DNA from: Mucilaginibacter saanensis
GTDB taxonomy: Bacteria > Bacteroidota > Bacteroidia > Sphingobacteriales > Sphingobacteriaceae
Assembly (NCBI RefSeq): GCF_014200575.1
Contig: NZ_JACHBZ010000005.1
Location: 248,001-312,000 of the forward strand
Length of the DNA: 64,000 nucleotides
Direction of reading: 5' to 3'
Part shown: positions 59,924 to 64,000 of the stretch, piece by piece
How the letters are laid out: every line of letters begins with the position of its first letter
How positions within the stretch are numbered: the stretch's first letter is position 1
Position numbers and translations under genes: made by a program
The notes under the pieces: model-generated
The model's database searches: none
Seen by the model: the letters and a program-made list of their open reading frames with translations, nothing else
Told to the model about the DNA's origin: nothing

Positions 59924-60078
59924 GTGTTTGAATCAGAATTTTTCGGCCCCTGATGTTTTATTGACGGTCAGGGAGGCTTCGTTATTTGCTGATTTTTAGG
60001 ATTTTCAAAATTTAAGAACCTGAATTAAGCTACCAATTGAATTATTGGAAATTTGTATCGGGTAAATGCCGAAATTCC

Positions 60079-61605
60079 TTAATTCTGATTGCTTTCATCG
60101 TACTCATAAATAGCACCTTCGTCGCCAAAGTCCTTGAGCAGTTTCAAGCTTTTTACTTTTTGAATATCCTTAATGTTGATAAGCTCGGGATTTTCAAGTG
60201 CTTTAAACCAAATGAGGTAAAAATGTTTCTTGCGGTAAAAGCTGGCAATATCTTTTTTGAAAAACTTGTGCGGCACCAGGTATGATGACATGCCCGAAAA
60301 GAAATAAACAGCCTCATGAGCATCGGTGTAAATAGTTACCTTGGGTTTAAACATACTTTTATCAATATGTTTAAGGTAGGCCGCAAATGGCGATTCGATC
60401 CAGCTGTTATCGGTGTAGCCGGGGTTTCCGTATTCGTCAATAATCTGGTCGCTGTAACGGTCTTTATCAATCAGGAACTCCTTGGTAACAAAGCCCAGCA
60501 TCATTACAATAAATATCCCGGCAACTATGCGGCGGGTAGTAATGTTGGTTATTTTTTTCAATAGCAATAAAGCCCAGCTGGTGTATCCCCAAAGGGCGGG
60601 TATATATATAGGTGCCAGTAAGCGATGGTTGATACGCTCGTACCGCGAAAATGTAGACGATAGAACGATGAACAAACCGTATACCAACGCAAAGGTAATG
60701 GCCAGGTTTTCGTAACTATCAATCCGGCGGCGGTAGTAATTATAGGCCAGGGCTGCAATAAAGCCCACCAGTATAATAATGGCCAGTGGGATAGCTAAAA
60801 AATACTGGTCGGGGGTAAGGCCCATCCAATCGCACATTACGGTGCCAAAGTAATACAGGTTTTTAATGAACGGGGTAATAGATGGCTCGCGAGGGCCCGT
60901 GGTAGTGCCCGACATGAACGCGTTAAACAGCAGGTTGCATACCAGTAAGGAGATGCAAACAGCGCCGTATATAATAATATGTACAATTTTTTTGGTAAGC
61001 GGTAAAACCCTGTCAAGCAACAGCAGTAAACCGCCGGTGCCTACAATGGTAACGGCGGCATACCTGGTAATACAGCCAATGGCTGCAATTAAGGCGGCTA
61101 TAATGAGCGTTTTAACAGTATGTTTTAACAGGTACTGCCTAAAGGCCACCAGGAAAAACAGCGTTTCAACAATAAATAAAGTTTCGGACCATAGGTAGGA
61201 GTACACCTGCAGCAACGCCGGACTTAATATAATGGCTACCAGCATTAACCATTTATACACGCGCGATGTGGGTACAAAGCGGTGCATGATCCACCCGCTG
61301 GTATATATCAGGGTGGCAAATAGGAGGCCGTTTAAAATCGCGCCAAAAATAACCGGATCAATACGGGTAATAAACATGATGGTACCCAAAAAAACAGGGT
61401 AAAACACCGGGAAATCAACAATAGGGATGTGGTTAAATGTTTGCAGTGTGCCGTTGGTATTTAAACTGCGGGCAGCGCTGGTATACATAATAGAATCGGG
61501 CGAGATGCCTATACCACTGTATTTGCAAAACAACTGTATGGCAACAAAACCAATTAATGCGGCGATGAAGGTATCGTAGTTTTTTAAATAGCGGTTTAGT
61601 TGCAT
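60079..61605 (-). CDS. Multi-span GT-C-like membrane protein
   Basis: A 508-residue protein with about eleven hydrophobic segments, a short first periplasmic loop containing SGIGISPDSIMYTSAARSLN and a soluble C-terminal domain of about 120 residues. The Asp in the first loop and the layout resemble GT-C glycosyltransferases of the PMT/ArnT type, which use polyprenyl-phosphate sugars at the outer face of the inner membrane. A true donor or acceptor cannot be stated. It has no glycan cluster around it; gmhB is its nearest neighbour on the same strand. Confidence 0.65.
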   Translation of the reverse strand: MQLNRYLKNYDTFIAALIGFVAIQLFCKYSGIGISPDSIMYTSAARSLNTNGTLQTFNHIPIVDFPVFYPVFLGTIMFITRIDPVIFGAILNGLLFATLIYTSGWIMHRFVPTSRVYKWLMLVAIILSPALLQVYSYLWSETLFIVETLFFLVAFRQYLLKHTVKTLIIAALIAAIGCITRYAAVTIVGTGGLLLLLDRVLPLTKKIVHIIIYGAVCISLLVCNLLFNAFMSGTTTGPREPSITPFIKNLYYFGTVMCDWMGLTPDQYFLAIPLAIIILVGFIAALAYNYYRRRIDSYENLAITFALVYGLFIVLSSTFSRYERINHRLLAPIYIPALWGYTSWALLLLKKITNITTRRIVAGIFIVMMLGFVTKEFLIDKDRYSDQIIDEYGNPGYTDNSWIESPFAAYLKHIDKSMFKPKVTIYTDAHEAVYFFSGMSSYLVPHKFFKKDIASFYRKKHFYLIWFKALENPELINIKDIQKVKSLKLLKDFGDEGAIYEYDESNQN

Positions 61606-61665
61606 GTAGTTTTACTTGGTGATAATGGTAAAAGTTGTACGGACAGAAAATGTTTTAAAAATTTT

Positions 61666-61744
61666 AAGCCCCCTCTAAATCTCCCCCTAAAGGGTGAGCC
61701 TTTTTATTAAAGCCCTCTCCTTCAGGAGAGGGTTGGGTGAGGCT
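61666..61744. repeat. Inverted pair of G-rich palindromes (variant) before gmhB
   Basis: Left half AAGCCCCCTCTAAATCTCCC then CCTAAAGGGTGAGC; right half AAGCCCTCTCCTTCAGGAGA then GGGTTGGGTGAGGCTT. The halves are inverted relative to each other around TTTTTATT-like spacer, ending 0-2 bp from the gmhB stop. This is a more divergent version of the his-operon pairs. Confidence 0.7.
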
Positions 61745-62235
61745 TATTTTATCTGATCAAGCACGGTGCTTATCGGCTGGTCGCTGTCAATTAATATGCC
61801 TTTAACACCTGCGGCGGTACCAGCCTCCACGTCGCGCTCGCGGTCGCCAATAAAGTAGGACTGGGCGGGGTCAATATCGTATTTAGCTATGCCTTGTAAT
61901 AAAAGGCCCGGTTTTGGTTTGCGGCAATCGCAATCGCCGGTGTATTGCGGGTGGTGGGGGCAGTAAAAAAAGTCAACAATATCAACACCATGTTCTTTGT
62001 AAACCTGTTTAAGGTGTTTGTGCATTTTAGCCAGTTCCTCTTCGGTATACCATCCTTTGGCCAGGCCACCTTGGTTGGTAGCTACCAGAAGCATGTAGCC
62101 CCGGTCTTGCAGGGTTTTTAGTGCTTCAAAATTGTCAAGTACATGAAAATCCTCAAAACGGCGTACATAATCGCCCATTTCCTGGTTCAGTACTCCATCA
62201 CGATCTAAAAAAACGGCTTTATTTTTTACAGGCAT
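61744..62235 (-). CDS. gmhB: D,D-heptose 1,7-bisphosphate phosphatase-like HAD protein
   Basis: A 163-residue HAD-superfamily phosphatase. The start at 62235 gives MPVKNKAVFLDRDGVLNQEM, with the nucleophile Asp in FLDRDG; a longer frame upstream is unlikely. The zinc-loop-like CPHHPQYTGDCDCRKPKPG and GDRERDVEAGTAAG are strong GmhB markers. The enzyme removes the 7-phosphate from D-glycero-D-manno-heptose 1,7-bisphosphate in LPS core or S-layer heptose synthesis. No other heptose genes are nearby. Confidence 0.88.
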   Translation of the reverse strand: MPVKNKAVFLDRDGVLNQEMGDYVRRFEDFHVLDNFEALKTLQDRGYMLLVATNQGGLAKGWYTEEELAKMHKHLKQVYKEHGVDIVDFFYCPHHPQYTGDCDCRKPKPGLLLQGIAKYDIDPAQSYFIGDRERDVEAGTAAGVKGILIDSDQPISTVLDQIK

Positions 62236-62628
62236 CTGTTTTAAATTTTGTGCGAAGTTAATAATTCTAAAACACACGCTAAATGTTGCTTTATTATAGT
62301 ACGCTGATATCAAAGATCAAAAGCCCCAAATAAGTGCCTGATAAGGCCTTTTTATCACAAAATTTAATTCTGTTATAGCTGAAATTACCGCTTGTATAAC
62401 TGAATATAGCTTAGTTTGTGCAACTTTATATTGATTCTAAATAAGGAAATGCTACTTTTCATTTATGTTATCATAATAATCGCACTTTTTTGTTATCGAT
62501 TTGTTAAATAAATATTGCTTTTGTAATGGATTTTTTAGAAATTCTTAAAAATAACCGAAGATTTTATAATTTATCTTGTATTCAGTAACTTCGTAATTAC
62601 ACCCTTTTATAAAACGGTTTAATTTACG
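62236..62628. other. Gene-free stretch upstream of gltB
   Basis: About 390 bp between gmhB (minus) and gltB (plus). It is AT-rich and presumably carries both promoters; TTATCTTGT at 62571-62579 is one base from a TAnnTTTG box 50 bp before gltB. No gene is seen; a minus-strand frame at 62545-62832 overlaps gltB. Confidence 0.4.
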
Positions 62629-64000
62629 ATGAATCAAACTGAGAGCCACCAGGGCCTTTATAGGCCAGAATTTGAACACGATTCCTGCGGAACTGGTTTT
62701 ATAACCAATATTAATGGTCATAAAGATAACCAGATTGTTGATAATGCCCTTACCATGCTTGAAAACATGGAACATCGCGGCGCCTGCGGATGCGACCCTG
62801 AAACCGGTGATGGTGCCGGTATATTGATACAACTACCTCATGAGTTCTTTATGGAAGAATGCTCAAACCTGGAAATCAGCCTGCCTGAACCCGGTGAGTA
62901 TGGTGTTGGAATGATATTTTTCCCGAAAGATTCGGCACAGAAAAAAGCCTGCCGCATTGTGATAACCAATGCTATTGAAAAATTAGGCCTACATAAATTA
63001 GGTTACCGCAAAGTAACGGTAGATTCCATGGCTGTTGGCGAAACCGCCCGCCAGGCCGAACCTGATATTGAGCAGATATTTATAGCCAGGCCAAATCATA
63101 TCACCAATGCGGAGGATTTTGAGCGTAAGCTGTTTATATTAAGAAGATATATCAATAAAACTATTACTGAAACCATTCCTGGTGCCGGTGATTATTTTTA
63201 TTTTACATCATTATCATGTAAAACCATTGTTTACAAAGGCCAGGTAACCACTTACCAGCTGCGTAAATACTATGCCGATCTGACTGATCCGCGTGTGGCA
63301 TCAGGCTTTGCCGTGATTCACTCCCGTTTCTCAACCAATACTTTTCCGTCATGGAAACTGGCTCAGCCGTTCCGCTTAATTGCGCACAATGGCGAGATCA
63401 ATACCCTTACAGGTAACCTTAACTGGTTTTACTCGGGTTTAAAATCCTATGCTTCCTCCTACTTTACTGCCGAGGAAATGGAAATGATTATGCCGGTGAT
63501 TGATAACAACCAGTCTGACTCGGCCTGTTTAGATAACATCATTGAAATACTGCTGCACTCTGGCCGCTCATTACCACACGTAATGATGATGCTGGTGCCT
63601 GAGGCATGGGATGGTAATGAACAAATGGACCCGATTAAAAAGGCATTTTACGAGTATCATGCTACTTTAATGGAACCATGGGATGGCCCGGCCGCTATCA
63701 GCTTTACTGATGGCCGCCTGGTAGGTGCCCTGCTTGATCGTAACGGCCTGCGCCCATTGCGTTATGTGATCACCAATGATGGTCGTGTAATTGCTGCGTC
63801 TGAAGCTGGTACACTGGCTGTTGACGAGAGCACAGTACTGCGCAAAGGACGTTTGCAACCCGGTAAAATGCTGCTGATTGATACCGAAAAAGGCAGAATT
63901 ATTACTGACGAAGAAATAAAGAAACAAATTGCTTCAAACCAGCCTTATGACCGCTGGTTGGAGAATTATAAAATAAACCTGAGCGAACTGGCCGAGCCGC
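62629..64000 (+). CDS. gltB: Glutamate synthase large subunit, 5' part
   Basis: The first 457 codons of GltB; the gene runs past the window. The class II glutaminase domain starts after a propeptide of 19 residues: Cys20 in EFEHDSCGTGFITNI is the catalytic N-terminal nucleophile once the propeptide is removed. Further matches are MEHRGACGCDPETGDGAGIL, SRFSTNTFPSWKLAQPFRLI then AHNGEINTLTGN, and YDGPAAISFTDGRLVGALLD-like DGPAAISFTDGRLVGALLDR. GltBD makes two glutamates from glutamine and 2-oxoglutarate. gltD should lie just beyond the window. Confidence 0.96.
   Translation, partial: MNQTESHQGLYRPEFEHDSCGTGFITNINGHKDNQIVDNALTMLENMEHRGACGCDPETGDGAGILIQLPHEFFMEECSNLEISLPEPGEYGVGMIFFPKDSAQKKACRIVITNAIEKLGLHKLGYRKVTVDSMAVGETARQAEPDIEQIFIARPNHITNAEDFERKLFILRRYINKTITETIPGAGDYFYFTSLSCKTIVYKGQVTTYQLRKYYADLTDPRVASGFAVIHSRFSTNTFPSWKLAQPFRLIAHNGEINTLTGNLNWFYSGLKSYASSYFTAEEMEMIMPVIDNNQSDSACLDNIIEILLHSGRSLPHVMMMLVPEAWDGNEQMDPIKKAFYEYHATLMEPWDGPAAISFTDGRLVGALLDRNGLRPLRYVITNDGRVIAASEAGTLAVDESTVLRKGRLQPGKMLLIDTEKGRIITDEEIKKQIASNQPYDRWLENYKINLSELAEP

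Noticed and set aside
62545..62832. A minus-strand frame of 95 codons at the gltB start
   Set aside because: It overlaps the well-supported gltB coding sequence on the opposite strand.

Overview
The window reads as chromosomal DNA of a Bacteroidota member, most likely Sphingobacteriaceae and close to Mucilaginibacter or Pedobacter (inference from gene content and style, not a database match). Supporting signs are promoter elements of the Bacteroidota TAnnTTTG type, almost no Shine-Dalgarno sequences, a type B ribosomal protein L31, DUF3822 next to rsmD, the futalosine menaquinone enzyme MqnC, polysaccharide-related hydrolases (GH123-like, GH89, sialidase-like), many lipoproteins, and intergenic DNA crowded with palindromic repeats. 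No phage, plasmid, rRNA or CRISPR locus is visible. One tRNA (Lys, CTT) is present.

Layout. 1-6.7 kb: end of a GH123-like hydrolase, two RibD-C/DHFR-like enzymes, a GH89 alpha-N-acetylglucosaminidase with a LacI-type operator candidate, a TlpA-like thioredoxin protein and tRNA-Lys. 6.7-18 kb: YbiT-like ABC-F protein, pyrE, two Nudix enzymes, coaD, a DUF4406 protein, a DeoR regulator, rsmD-DUF3822, a RecD-like helicase and a SnoaL-like lipoprotein. 18-31.6 kb: iscS-iscU-iscA, methylmalonyl-CoA epimerase, NHL lipoprotein, rpmE2, a GlmU-like protein, tpiA, prmA, an Rrf2/oxidoreductase pair, XRE regulator, scpB and mqnC. 32-50 kb: M1 aminopeptidase, a tandem-repeat region with a DUF559 nuclease gene, exopolyphosphatase, a NatAB-like ABC exporter, dnaJ and grpE, ftsE, a LuxC-like acyl-CoA reductase facing a ferredoxin, a MarR-GNAT fusion and an NlpC/P60 peptidase. 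50-60 kb: a complete histidine operon on the minus strand (hisG-hisD-lipoprotein-hisC-hisB-hisH-hisA-DUF559-hisF-hisIE, then a WD40 protein), headed by a good promoter and a 19-residue leader peptide with seven histidines. 60-64 kb: a GT-C-like membrane protein, a GmhB-like phosphatase and the start of gltB.

The most unusual part is the repeat biology of 52-62 kb and 35-36 kb. Four inverted pairs of a roughly 26-bp G-rich palindrome lie at gene junctions in and just beyond the his operon. One pair encloses a 120-codon DUF559 (PD-(D/E)XK, Vsr-like) nuclease gene; the other three enclose only a few to about 50 bp. The insertions reach into neighbouring genes: hisF has lost its normal start codon, hisH has gained an in-frame N-terminal extension, and the hisB stop codon lies at a repeat edge. 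A second 120-codon DUF559 gene near 35.6 kb sits between two long copies of an unrelated palindromic element beside a 100-bp tandem array. This suggests, as a hypothesis, a nuclease-associated palindrome-spreading system comparable in logic to REPIN/RAYT.
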